From an uncultured bacterium (GTDB lineage: Bacteria > Cyanobacteriota > Vampirovibrionia > Gastranaerophilales > Gastranaerophilaceae), in NCBI GenBank assembly GCA_900551915.1, contig URXT01000006.1, positions 1 to 64,000 of the forward strand: a stretch of 64,000 nt of DNA. The letters are read 5' to 3'. Every line of letters starts with the position of its first letter. Within the stretch, counting starts at the first letter, position 1. Below, in pieces: positions 52,066 to 60,070 of the stretch. The notes under the pieces are model-generated. The model was not told the origin of the DNA, searched no databases, and saw only the letters and a program-made list of their open reading frames with translations. Position numbers and translations under genes: made by a program.

Positions 52066-53046
52066 TTATACTGACCTGTAATAACCTCTAACTTCGGTTC
52101 CATTGCTTCTGGTGTAGGGTCTGACATAAATCGTTCCGCCTCTGAGGCTTGCGGTGTAGAGTTCGTTTTCGGTCGGAACTCCTATTGATTGAAGCTGTGC
52201 CATAATTTCCGGTTCGTTTGCCAAGTATTCATCACCGGACATTTGAGAGATTGATTCGCGGGAGAAGATTTTGCCGCTGCCGCTTAAGGGGTTTAGATAG
52301 CCGGAGTAATCGACTTGTGGGTTTTCGGGTTTTATTAGGCCATCTTTTAATTGCTGTTCGATTATCGGGAGGTTCTTTTCAAATTCTTCACGGGTCATTT
52401 CGCCTATTTCCTGTGGCGTGAAGATTGGATTGCCGTCCTTGTCGACACGAAGCTCTACACCTATTTTAAAAAGTTTTGAAGGCTGTTGCGGAGTTGCTGT
52501 TCTGGCTGAATTAGGCTGTACAGTGGTAGTGCTGTCGCTTTTTAATCCTGTAATCCCGGATACATCGTAACCCGCAAACTTTTTTAAATATTCTTCAATA
52601 CTTGTTCCGTAACCATCCTTGGGGATATACTTACCGTTACTTTGAAGATATTCCTTCAATTTACCTTGACCTAATAAATGTGTAGCTGCAAGCATTCCAG
52701 ATTGAGTAATAGGTATCTCATTTATTACTTTTCCATCATATTTTTGGGCAAAATTCTTGATATAACTCCATTGTTTTTGTTTGTATATACGCTGTGCATT
52801 TTCCTGTGCTTGAGGGCTATTTAGGAAATCTTCAACGCTATATATCCCATCTTTGCCTGTAAATTCTCCATCCCATTTGTTATTATAATTATTATTTGGT
52901 TTTCGCTTATAATATCCTGCATCCACCATTGCAGCTTCTCCCATCTGGTATTTACCAATGTATCCGGCAGTATTTACGGCTTTGTAATTTCCGCCAGACT
53001 CTCTGGCTCCTAAATCATTGTAAAAGTCGTCTAGTGTTTTTCCCAT
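52066..53046 (-). CDS. Lysozyme-fold peptidoglycan hydrolase with long C-terminal tail
   Basis: About 326 aa; ATG 53046 has an AAGGA site and is preferred over 53067. N-terminal domain (residues 1-170) begins LGARESGGNYKAVNTAGYIGKYQMG, the catalytic-Glu 'ESGGNY...GKYQ' motif of lytic transglycosylase/lysozyme-like enzymes. Residues 175-326 are a Pro/Gln/Asn-rich linker and a segment with repeated '[IE]G.[MT]...EE...N.P.I..QL..' units, perhaps substrate binding. No signal peptide. Probably attacks peptidoglycan during transfer or as an effector; the mode of export is unknown. Confidence 0.65.
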   Translation of the reverse strand: MGKTLDDFYNDLGARESGGNYKAVNTAGYIGKYQMGEAAMVDAGYYKRKPNNNYNNKWDGEFTGKDGIYSVEDFLNSPQAQENAQRIYKQKQWSYIKNFAQKYDGKVINEIPITQSGMLAATHLLGQGKLKEYLQSNGKYIPKDGYGTSIEEYLKKFAGYDVSGITGLKSDSTTTVQPNSARTATPQQPSKLFKIGVELRVDKDGNPIFTPQEIGEMTREEFEKNLPIIEQQLKDGLIKPENPQVDYSGYLNPLSGSGKIFSRESISQMSGDEYLANEPEIMAQLQSIGVPTENELYTASLRGGTIYVRPYTRSNGTEVRGYYRSV

Positions 53047-53145
53047 AAATTTTCCTTTCATTTTCATTGCAAAATGAAGGTACTTTTTGTACCTTTTTGC
53101 GTGCTACTTATATTTCTACTCATTAGCAAAGTTTCTTATTTAAAC

Positions 53146-53643
53146 TTATTGTTTGTATGCCCACTGATACATACCATCTTTGTACTTTGCCACATATTGT
53201 ACATTGTCTCCGTTTGAACCTGTCAGTTTTATATCGTGATAACCATTAGTTTTTTCACTTCTGATATCGACTATTTCCTGCGGTTCAAACACTAAAGTCG
53301 ATATATCTTTATATCCGTTTGGCTGTTTCTGTAAAATAAATAAGGAATATCCGGCGGTTCCCCAGTAAAATGTTGAATACACAAGTCCGATAATTTCGTT
53401 AATTCCATCTTCATTTAAATCAACTTCAAAAGCCCTGGCTGATTTCGGCTCAATTCCAGCAAGGTCTTTAATTTCAGCCGGCGACATGTTTTGTGATTTT
53501 AAAACATATTCATAAAGGATTTTACTTGCCTGCGGGTTTGGTTTGTCATCGTTAAAGTTCAGCTTTTTGTATGTTCCGAAGGCTAATACAGGCTGAACTA
53601 AAAATATTGTTATTAAGGATGAGAGGAAAACATTTTTTAACAA
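53146..53643 (-). CDS. Exported protein of unknown function
   Basis: 165 aa. Signal peptide MLKNVFLSSLITIFLVQPVLA. The mature part has a Ca2+-loop-like VDLNEDGINEIIGLVY, followed by beta-strands (YSLFILQKQPNGYKDIS; HDIKLTGSNGDNVQYVAKY), in the style of VCBS/FG-GAP or lysozyme-inhibitor-like domains. It lies upstream of the peptidoglycan hydrolase on the same strand, 99 bases away, so a periplasmic immunity or chaperone role for that enzyme is possible but unproven. Confidence 0.6.
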   Translation of the reverse strand: MLKNVFLSSLITIFLVQPVLAFGTYKKLNFNDDKPNPQASKILYEYVLKSQNMSPAEIKDLAGIEPKSARAFEVDLNEDGINEIIGLVYSTFYWGTAGYSLFILQKQPNGYKDISTLVFEPQEIVDIRSEKTNGYHDIKLTGSNGDNVQYVAKYKDGMYQWAYKQ

Positions 53644-53774
53644 AGATATATACCTTATTAATTTGTACAGATTTATTATATCATTTGGGACTTGATTTCG
53701 TCAAGAAAGTTTATGCTGCAATTTCAGACTTTTATGAGAAGATATCTTAAGAAAAAAAGAATTGGGGAAGCAAT

Positions 53775-53960
53775 ATGGTAAAAAATATAACTGAATTAAC
53801 GCAAGAATTAAAGCAATTAAAAACAGAATTGGAAAATTTGAACTCAATTATTGAAAATGACGGCAGGTTGTATGAAAATTTACGAATAATCAAATGTTTG
53901 AAAATGAGAATTGTTGAGTTGCAAGCAGCGGTAGATTTCCTCAAAAAAAAGAGCTGTTAA
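53775..53960 (+). CDS. Short coiled-coil protein
   Basis: 61 aa. Ribosome site GGGGAAG seven bases before the ATG. Nearly all of it is one or two amphipathic helices with heptads (ITELTQELKQLKTELENLNSII; KCLKMRIVELQAAVDFLKKK), like small phage or plasmid accessory coiled coils. Convergent with the 54001 gene; its stop lies inside the shared hairpin. Confidence 0.55.
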   Translation: MVKNITELTQELKQLKTELENLNSIIENDGRLYENLRIIKCLKMRIVELQAAVDFLKKKSC

Positions 53961-53971
53961 AATAACAGCTC
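53943..53971 (-). terminator. Terminator of the 54001-54874 pair
   Basis: GAGCTGTTA/TAACAGCTC nine-base-pair stem with a three-base loop, and eight T residues following on the minus strand. Confidence 0.9.
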
Positions 53972-54000
53972 AGTTACATAGATTGAAACAATTAATTTGT

Positions 54001-54642
54001 CTAAGAATTTTGCTCTCTCGTATATTTGCAAATTAAATTAAAGACTTCAACATCACTGCATTCGTAGTTCTTAAAATAATTTTCAATATCTTTGCCTTTT
54101 ACATCCCAAAATGATTTTTGATTTTGTTTTTCAAATTGTTTTATAAGATAGTCGCACAATGCTAAGCAAGTAGTGTTAGCTTTTTCGTCATTTGCATACA
54201 CAGTTTCTAACAATTTTTCTGTAGAAGGAGAATAGTTTAAACTATGATTTTTGCCTATTTGCGTGTCATTCAATCCATAATCCCATGTGGTAAACATTTC
54301 TTTTTTTTCTGTAATTTTAATGTGTTCTTTTATTTTATTTATATCCAGACACATTATATATGAGTCAGTAATACAAGATTGCCAATATTGTAAGAATTTC
54401 AGTTCAGAAAATTCGTCTAGGATTGATTGAATTAACTCTGTAGAAAAATACAGTAATTCGGATAAATCATAGATATCGACAAGAAAATACCATCCGCAAT
54501 TATTTTTATGCTTTAGTGCAAAATTCCACTCATCAAGAAGCCTGCATAATAAAATTGCGGGTTCTGCACCCAAAATTTTTATTGCTGAATAGCCGACTAA
54601 AAGGTAGCCAAGTTCGTTAATAGATTTATAAATTGATGCCAT
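54001..54642 (-). CDS. Unknown protein, possible replication-type winged helix
   Basis: 213 aa, not recognised. Residues 15-100 read like a winged-helix domain of mobile-element replication proteins (AIKILGAEPAILLCRLLDEW; FSTELIQSILDEFSELKFLQYW), followed by a strand with YIMCLDINKIKEHI. The C-terminal third is helical and acidic (CDYLIKQFEKQNQKSFW...). No signal peptide. Co-transcribed with a 76-aa gene that ends one base before its start. Confidence 0.5.
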   Translation of the reverse strand: MASIYKSINELGYLLVGYSAIKILGAEPAILLCRLLDEWNFALKHKNNCGWYFLVDIYDLSELLYFSTELIQSILDEFSELKFLQYWQSCITDSYIMCLDINKIKEHIKITEKKEMFTTWDYGLNDTQIGKNHSLNYSPSTEKLLETVYANDEKANTTCLALCDYLIKQFEKQNQKSFWDVKGKDIENYFKNYECSDVEVFNLICKYTREQNS

Positions 54643-54643
54643 G

Positions 54644-54874
54644 TTAATTCTCCTTTAATTTTATTTTAAGTTCTTGTAGTAATATTTTTTGCAATGGTTG
54701 TGCTGGTTTATTTCTCATATAATCCTCAAAAGTTTTGAGGATTCTGGATAAATCATAACCTTTTGGCAGCTCACATTCCCTAAATAAATGTCCTCGGACA
54801 TTTTCAAGGTTATAACCACAATCATGTAAAATTGTAGAAATGCCTTTTTGTTTGATATAATTGATAATTTTCAT
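54644..54874 (-). CDS. Unknown small protein
   Basis: 76 aa, basic and helical (INYIKQKGISTILHDCGYN; YDLSRILKTFEDYMRNKPAQ). Ends one base before the 54001-54642 gene starts, so the two are coupled. No family recognised. Confidence 0.5.
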   Translation of the reverse strand: MKIINYIKQKGISTILHDCGYNLENVRGHLFRECELPKGYDLSRILKTFEDYMRNKPAQPLQKILLQELKIKLKEN

Positions 54875-55031
54875 TACACAGCACCTCCAGTCAATTCGTT
54901 TAGATTGTCATAAATAATATTGATATCAGAAAATAGGATATCTTTTGGATGAATTTTACTACCTTCTGCAAGATTAAAAGCTTTGCGAATTTTGCAAAGT
55001 CAGCGTCTTAAAAAGATGATATAAAAATATT
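54875..55031. other. Short gap without a gene
   Basis: 157 bases. Contains a small GCGAATTTTGC-type palindrome at about 54977-54995 and no ORF. Likely the upstream control region of the 54644-54874 gene. Confidence 0.3.
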
Positions 55032-56029
55032 TTAAACTATTTCAAAATTATCACTAATTTGATATTCTGCATTCCCATTACGTTTACTTACCCAAAAATC
55101 AACTTCATCTAATCCTATTTTTGATAAGAAGTTTTTTATAACCTTATTAAATTTAGTTACTGCTGCACGATTTTCAGTTGATGAGTTTGGAGAAAATTTG
55201 GCTAATGGATAATCTTTGTATGGAGCTTCGCAAATATCAATAAGGATTTTTTTTGATACGTAGAAAGTGGACATATTTTTTTATCTAACATTGAATGACC
55301 GTTAAGTGTTACTTTTAAAGGTTCCTTGGTAAATTGTATCCTGTATACTGTTTCATATTCATTAAGTCTTGGAATTCCGTTTATTGTGATTGATTGAAAA
55401 TTATATGGAAGTCTCCCACCGTAATTTTTTAATCCTAAAATATCTCCTGTTAATTTAAATTCTTTTTTATCTATTTTTTCTTGCAAAAGTTCTAAAAAAT
55501 TCATTTTATAATTTTCATAATAATTTTTTATCTCATCAAAAGAAAAGTATATTTCATCACTTCCAGAAGTACTGCTTTTTGTTGTTACAATGTCAACAAA
55601 ATCTTTATTTTGTCTATGAATATGGTTAAGCTGGCGACCGGTTAAACTACCACAACAGCTTTTTTGTATGTAGTCTTCATAAAAGCTTTGAAATATCTCC
55701 AAGTTTGTTATTTCTATCTCGCACGAATCAAAATCGTAATGCCCTAATTCATAATATTCCAGAACATCTTCAGGTAAAGTTTCAAAGTTATCATATCTTT
55801 CAAAATAACATTTTGCTCTATTTACTTTATAATCTATATGAAAATCATTCTTTAATATCTGAAGAGACCTTTCAAATGTTGTAAAATAATTACAGTCGCC
55901 TTCAAAATCTGTTACTTCCGTATTTATGTCCGCATAATATTCTAACTCACTCATATTTGCTTGTTTCGACTTATTATAAAGAAGGAAAGCAAAAAATAAT
56001 GTTTTTAAATCGAGATACTTCTTTACCAT
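55032..56029 (-). pseudogene. Unknown protein split by a frameshift in an A-run
   Basis: Two frames overlap by 73 bases: 55202-56041 (up to 279 aa) and 55032-55274 (80 aa). The second begins MSTFYVSKKILIDICEAPYK, and nearly the same letters occur shifted in the first (CPLSTYQKKSLLIF). Adding one A to the seven-A run (55276-55282, T on the plus strand) joins them as LDKK-N-MSTFYVSKK, giving about 350 aa. The protein has a charged N-terminus, SCCGSLTGRQLNHIH in the middle and no recognised domain. The ATG at 56029 is my preferred start; GTG 56041 and ATG 56038 are alternatives. Confidence 0.6.
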
Positions 56030-56052
56030 AATTGACATCACCTTTTGTTTTT

Positions 56053-56082
56053 ATTATACTTTTATTAGTATAATTTATACTA
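56053..56082. promoter_or_regulatory. Operator cluster between divergent genes
   Basis: Perfect palindrome TAGTATAATTTATACTA (56066-56082) plus an upstream ATTATACT (56053-56060) that pairs with AGTATAAT (56067-56074). Three related half-sites in the 85-base gap between the split gene and the XRE gene, as expected for a Cro/CI-type repressor. Confidence 0.6.
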
Positions 56083-56125
56083 TAATATATAAAACAAAAT
56101 CAAAAAGCAACAAGGTATATCAAAG

Positions 56126-56389
56126 ATGATAAAAAATAATCTAAAAATAATCCTCGCAGAACGAAACCTATCAATGAAAAAATTAGCTGATATGACTGGT
56201 ATTAGATACGCAACCTTGTATGCCTTTACTAAAAATACAAACAATTCTGCAAACTATACTGTAATGAATAAAATCTGCAAAGTTTTAAATATAACCCCGG
56301 GCGATATGCTAATTTATGAACCAGACAAAAAGGAGATTACACAGTGCGAACTTATCACAAAAACGGAAGATGGTATCTTGAAGGAATGA
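56126..56389 (+). CDS. XRE/Cro-type repressor
   Basis: 87 aa. HTH in residues 5-60: NLKIILAERNLSMKKLADMTGIRYATLYAFTKN, then YTVMNKICKVLNITPGDMLIY, the normal short Cro/CI layout. Its last 46 bases overlap the integrase start at 56344, so repressor and integrase are translationally linked. Likely binds the palindromes upstream and controls the island's integrase. Confidence 0.88.
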   Translation: MIKNNLKIILAERNLSMKKLADMTGIRYATLYAFTKNTNNSANYTVMNKICKVLNITPGDMLIYEPDKKEITQCELITKTEDGILKE

Positions 56390-57470
56390 TAAGAAAAAAA
56401 CGGTTTCACAAAGCAATTCCAGAAGCTGTTACTAAAAAAGATGCCGAAAATTACATGAATATTTTTAAAGCTGACCTTCTTAGAGGTAAACTTGATTTGG
56501 TTGAAGATATAGGATGTGTTCAATTAAAAGAGGTCATTGATTTATATTTAAAGTATGTTGAAACAAATCTTAGGTCAACTGATACTGCCGTTAGAAATGC
56601 AAAACGTTTTCTTAAATTATGGGGTAATAAACAGTTAAGAGACATCACACCAAAAGAAATTGAAAAGTATAAACTTACAAGAAGTAAAACCGTATGGCAC
56701 ACAAAAATAATCAATGGAGAAGAAAAACCTCAATATATATCAGCGGCAACAATCAATCGAGAATTGGGCATTCTTAGTAAAATTTTTTCCATTGCCGTTT
56801 CTAATGGTTACACAAGAGAGAACCCCGTAAGACATGTAAATAACTATCAGTTAAGAATAAGATTGAAAGACACTTAAGTCCGGAAGAAGAATTAAGAATG
56901 TTTAAAGTTTGTAATAATGATTTTTCTTTTTTAAATATAAACGAAAAAGAAAAATATAAGTTAAGGCAAAAATGTTCTAATAAATATACTTATTTAAAGT
57001 CTATTTTGCTGGTAGCACTCAATACAGGTATGCGTAAAAGTGAAATACTTAATTTGACCTGGGATTGTGTTGATTTTGATACAAACGAAATTACGGTATT
57101 AGACACCAAAAATGGTAAGAAGAATATTATCCCAATGAGCTGCAAAATTAAAACCCTCTTAAGCGAAAAGTATAAAACAGAATCTCAGAACAAATATGTT
57201 TTCACAAATCCCATAACCAACGACAGATATGTCGACATCAAGAAGGACTTTAAAACAGTCTGTGAATTAGCAAATGTTGAAAAGCTTCGGTTTCATGATT
57301 TAAGACATACGGCTGCAACGAGAATGGTCGCTTGCGGTGTGCCTTTGCCGGCAGTAAAAGAGATTTTAAACCATGCAAGTATTAACACCACTATGCGTTA
57401 TGCTCACACAATGCGTGCACAAAAAGAATCTGCGGTAGAAGCATTATCAAATTATGCTCAACTCACATAA
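56344..57470 (+). pseudogene. int: Island integrase (tyrosine recombinase), frameshifted
   Basis: GTG start 56344 with an AAGGAG site eight bases before. First frame (56344-56877): N-terminal arm (MRTYHKNGRWYLEGMIRKKRF) and core-binding domain, ending after NPVRHVNNYQ. Second frame picks up from about 56844 (KNKIERHLSPEEELRMF) and is open to 57470: Arg in TGMRKSEILNL, Lys in TKNGKKNIIPM, HDLRHT, LNHASINTTM and Tyr in RYAH. All catalytic residues are present, but a one-base shift between 56844 and 56877 breaks the chain. Intact length would be about 375 aa, a typical tRNA-targeting integrase. Confidence 0.85.
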
Positions 57471-57475
57471 ATTGT

Positions 57476-58474
57476 TTACCGACTATTCAAGACACTTATA
57501 ACCACCTGCTTAATAACTTCCATTGCAGCGGGATTGCTTTCTGCTATCAAAAGCGTTAGGGCAAAAAGCGATGCATTGTCAATTATTGGAAACCCATCAT
57601 TGTAAAGTATTCCGTTTTTGTTCATAAAGTAAAGGAAACAACTTGCACCAATTCTCTTGTTACCGTCTGTGAAGCTGTGGTTTTTGACAATTAAATACAA
57701 AAGCATTGCAGCTTTTTCTTCCAAAGTCGGGTAAAGCTCTGTACCGTCAAATGTTTGGTAAATCTGATTAACCGAACTTGCAAAACTTTCATCTTTTGGA
57801 ACTGCAAACACATCGCTTTCATAATCCGATTTCATTTCGTTTATGACTTGTAGAAATTCTTCTTTTGAAATTCGGATGGCTTCTTTTGTAGTATTTCCTT
57901 TTGTATCAAGTTCTTTATGGTCGAAATTATCAAGTAAATTCAAACCATGTGCGAAGTTTTCAAGGATTTTGGAGACAGATTGAGCCTGTTCAACTGTTTC
58001 CACCTGATTTGTAAGACTTCTTGTTAAAAGACTTATTGTACTTTGCAAGGTTTGTAATTTTTCCTGCTGTTTTGATAAAAGCTGTTTGTTTACGGAATAC
58101 CCTTGGATTAAGTATTCTTTCAGAATTTTATTTGCCCAGATACGAAATTGTGTAGCGGTTTTGGACTTTACGCGGTAGCCGACAGCAATTATCATATCAA
58201 GATTGTAATAGGTTAAATTCCTTGAAACGCTTCTCTTACCTTCTTTTCGAACTGTTAAGAAATCCTTAATAGTTCGATTTTTATCAAGTTCTTCATCTTC
58301 ATAAATATTTTTTATGTGCATGTTGATATTAGGCACCGTTGTATCAAATAACTGTGCCATAGTTTCCTGTGTAAGCCAGACGGTTTCATTCTGCATTTTG
58401 ACATCAATTCGGGTTTGACCATCGTCTGTCTGGTAAATTACTATCTGATTGTCTAAATTTTCCTGTATTTGCAT
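57476..58474 (-). CDS. RhuM-Fic/Doc fusion protein
   Basis: About 332 aa. I prefer ATG 58474 over 58492 because the latter lies in the promoter spacer. Residues 1-150 are the RhuM-type region (TVWLTQETMAQLFDTTVPNI; YYNLDMIIAVGYRVKS). After a coiled linker, the C-terminal 120 residues are a Fic/Doc fold with NHSFTDGNKRIGA, i.e. HxFxDGNKR, the Doc-type variant. Doc is a toxin that phosphorylates EF-Tu; this class is often on mobile elements and may act in defence or as a toxin. No separate antitoxin gene is visible. It is the last gene before attR, six bases from the integrase stop, convergent. Confidence 0.88.
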   Translation of the reverse strand: MQIQENLDNQIVIYQTDDGQTRIDVKMQNETVWLTQETMAQLFDTTVPNINMHIKNIYEDEELDKNRTIKDFLTVRKEGKRSVSRNLTYYNLDMIIAVGYRVKSKTATQFRIWANKILKEYLIQGYSVNKQLLSKQQEKLQTLQSTISLLTRSLTNQVETVEQAQSVSKILENFAHGLNLLDNFDHKELDTKGNTTKEAIRISKEEFLQVINEMKSDYESDVFAVPKDESFASSVNQIYQTFDGTELYPTLEEKAAMLLYLIVKNHSFTDGNKRIGASCFLYFMNKNGILYNDGFPIIDNASLFALTLLIAESNPAAMEVIKQVVISVLNSR

Positions 58475-58480
58475 GGCTCT

Positions 58481-58509
58481 ATTATATGACATAAGAATAA
58501 GCTTTGCAA
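58481..58509 (-). promoter_or_regulatory. Promoter of the RhuM-Fic/Doc gene
   Basis: Minus strand TTGCAA, 17-base spacer, TATAAT, then six bases to ATG 58474. Leaderless geometry. Confidence 0.6.
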
Positions 58510-58654
58510 AATGTAAATCCTTAAAATTCCTTGTGTAATATTTGTGTAGTTTTGTGTAATTTTAAGGATTTTTATCTATTTTTATTAATTTTAAAAACAG
58601 GCTAAAACACAAGAATAATAAGAAAAAATCAAAATTAATCAAACTATCGGTTAT

Positions 58655-58805
58655 CCCTGATAAGGGTGAGGTCGGTGGTTCGAGTCCACTGCGGCCCAGA
58701 TAAAGAATCCTCCTAGGTTTTAGGGGGATTTTTTATTGCGGAAATTAAGGTGGTTTTTAGAGTTTTGTGTAATATTTGTGTAGTGACAGATTATTTAAAC
58801 TCAAT
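58655..58805 (+). repeat. Right attachment-site repeat (attR) with partial tRNA-Ile
   Basis: Matches 41487-41637 base for base except three substitutions. Carries the tRNA anticodon arm, T-arm, acceptor 3' strand and terminator but no 5' half, so it is not a working tRNA. Marks the right end of the island. Confidence 0.9.
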
Positions 58806-59234
58806 TTATCTTGATTTTTCTTAAGACCCCTCCCCTAGCCCCTCCCGCAAGTGGAGGGGAAATTTATAGATTTTGAAAAATCCACTTCAAAGCAGTTAAT
58901 ATGTTTCTGGGACATTGAGACGAGAAAAATTTAATAAAAAATCAAACACACAGCTCGATTGAGGCTGTTTTTTAGTATTGAGATGTATGGGACATTTTTT
59001 GCACTCAAGTACTCTTTTCTTGCACTCTTTTGCACTCCATTTGTAAAATTTCAAAACCACATTAAGCTCAAATCGGCTTGGTGTTTGAAGTTAAACCCAG
59101 TGCAAAAAAGTGCAAAAAAGTGCAATTTTATTTTCGCTTACAAATTGAGATACACCAAATTATCTAAGAGATAAAGATAAAGTAAGTTTTTGAAATAATA
59201 TTTTTGATTTATAATCGGTGTAATGGAGGTATTT
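58806..59234. other. Gene-free region between island and Mu-like element
   Basis: 429 bases. Contains a C/G-rich hairpin (CCCCTCC and GGAGGGG arms, 58840-58860), a plus-strand terminator-like hairpin (ACAGCTC/GAGGCTGT then six T, 58950-58974), and the repeat cluster at 58999-59125. No protein gene. Confidence 0.5.
58999..59125. repeat. Clustered TTGCACT sites, three direct and three inverted
   Basis: TTGCACTC at 58999-59006, 59020-59027 and 59030-59037; the reverse form AGTGCAA at 59099-59105, 59109-59115 and 59119-59125, the last three spaced exactly ten bases. Resembles multi-site transposase-binding ends, and could also be an operator for the nearby gene. Confidence 0.7.
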
Positions 59235-59990
59235 ATGCTTGAAGCTATTGATATTAATTTTGATTTTACAACTGATACTCCCCATTATTGGGAAGATTTC
59301 AAATCTGGCAAAAGTTGTAAAGACCCTGATATATGGAGCCCGACTTTGAGAAAATACCAGCAACTTTTATATAGTAAAAATTTGCCAAATGGAGAAATGT
59401 TTAAGCTAGAGATAGGAAGTACTCCAAATAATTATTTATATTGGAAAGATTTTAGTTTTGGTAGTGATTCCATAATAAATATGTACATACATCATAAAAC
59501 ATTGAGTTGGCTTATTAATGATGTAAAGAAACAAATAAATAATTTTGATAAATTTTATGAGGATTATTTAAGAAAAAGTTACACTATTGGCGGAGAAATT
59601 ATATTTCCTAAATATCCTATATCTATAAATGTTGAAAGAGGTCGATATAATGGAAAAATTAAAGATAGATTTGATTTAACATTAGAATGCATAAGACTTT
59701 TTTATAATGAAGAACCAAGTCCATTATATAAAGCTTTAAAAGAAAATCATAATTTTTTTGAATTATTTGTTGATTTTAAAGGTTATGTTGATTTCTTTTA
59801 TCTCAATGATTTGGTTTCGGAGGATTATAATTCTATTAATTTTTACTTAGATTTTGATAATTTTGAAAGAAATCCAAGACCTCAAACTGTTGAGGAATGG
59901 TTTACTCTTTATAATAAACAAATGGAATTCTTAAATGCGAGAAATGCCAGAATACATCAAAGTATAAATAACGTGTTGAAATATCTCTAA
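59235..59990 (+). CDS. DUF6994-like protein
   Basis: About 251 aa from ATG 59235 (GGAGG site five bases before); ATG 59223 is less likely. N-terminal block DINFDFTTDTPHYWEDF and later SPTLRKYQQLLYSKNLPNGE, TPNNYLYWKDFSFGSDSI match what I recall of the DUF6994 family. No enzyme motif known. In this position, between the element end and the transposase, it may be cargo such as a defence or superinfection gene; that is inference. Confidence 0.6.
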   Translation: MLEAIDINFDFTTDTPHYWEDFKSGKSCKDPDIWSPTLRKYQQLLYSKNLPNGEMFKLEIGSTPNNYLYWKDFSFGSDSIINMYIHHKTLSWLINDVKKQINNFDKFYEDYLRKSYTIGGEIIFPKYPISINVERGRYNGKIKDRFDLTLECIRLFYNEEPSPLYKALKENHNFFELFVDFKGYVDFFYLNDLVSEDYNSINFYLDFDNFERNPRPQTVEEWFTLYNKQMEFLNARNARIHQSINNVLKYL

Positions 59991-60014
59991 GACGGTATTT
60001 CAGGACTTGACTTC

Positions 60015-60070
60015 TGTCTCAAAACGAGTGATGAATGTGTTGCACAAAGCATTACAAGGATTTTGAGACA
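60015..60070. promoter_or_regulatory. Inverted repeat before the transposase gene
   Basis: TGTCTCAAAA (60015-60024) and its exact reverse complement TTTTGAGACA (60061-60070), the second ending at the transposase ATG. Another TTGAGACAAT follows inside the gene (about 60083) and CATTGAGAC occurs at about 58913. Possible operator or transposase site. Confidence 0.5.

Noticed and set aside
58840..58860. C/G-rich hairpin as a possible CRISPR repeat
   Set aside because: It occurs once here; no regularly spaced repeats or cas genes are in the window.
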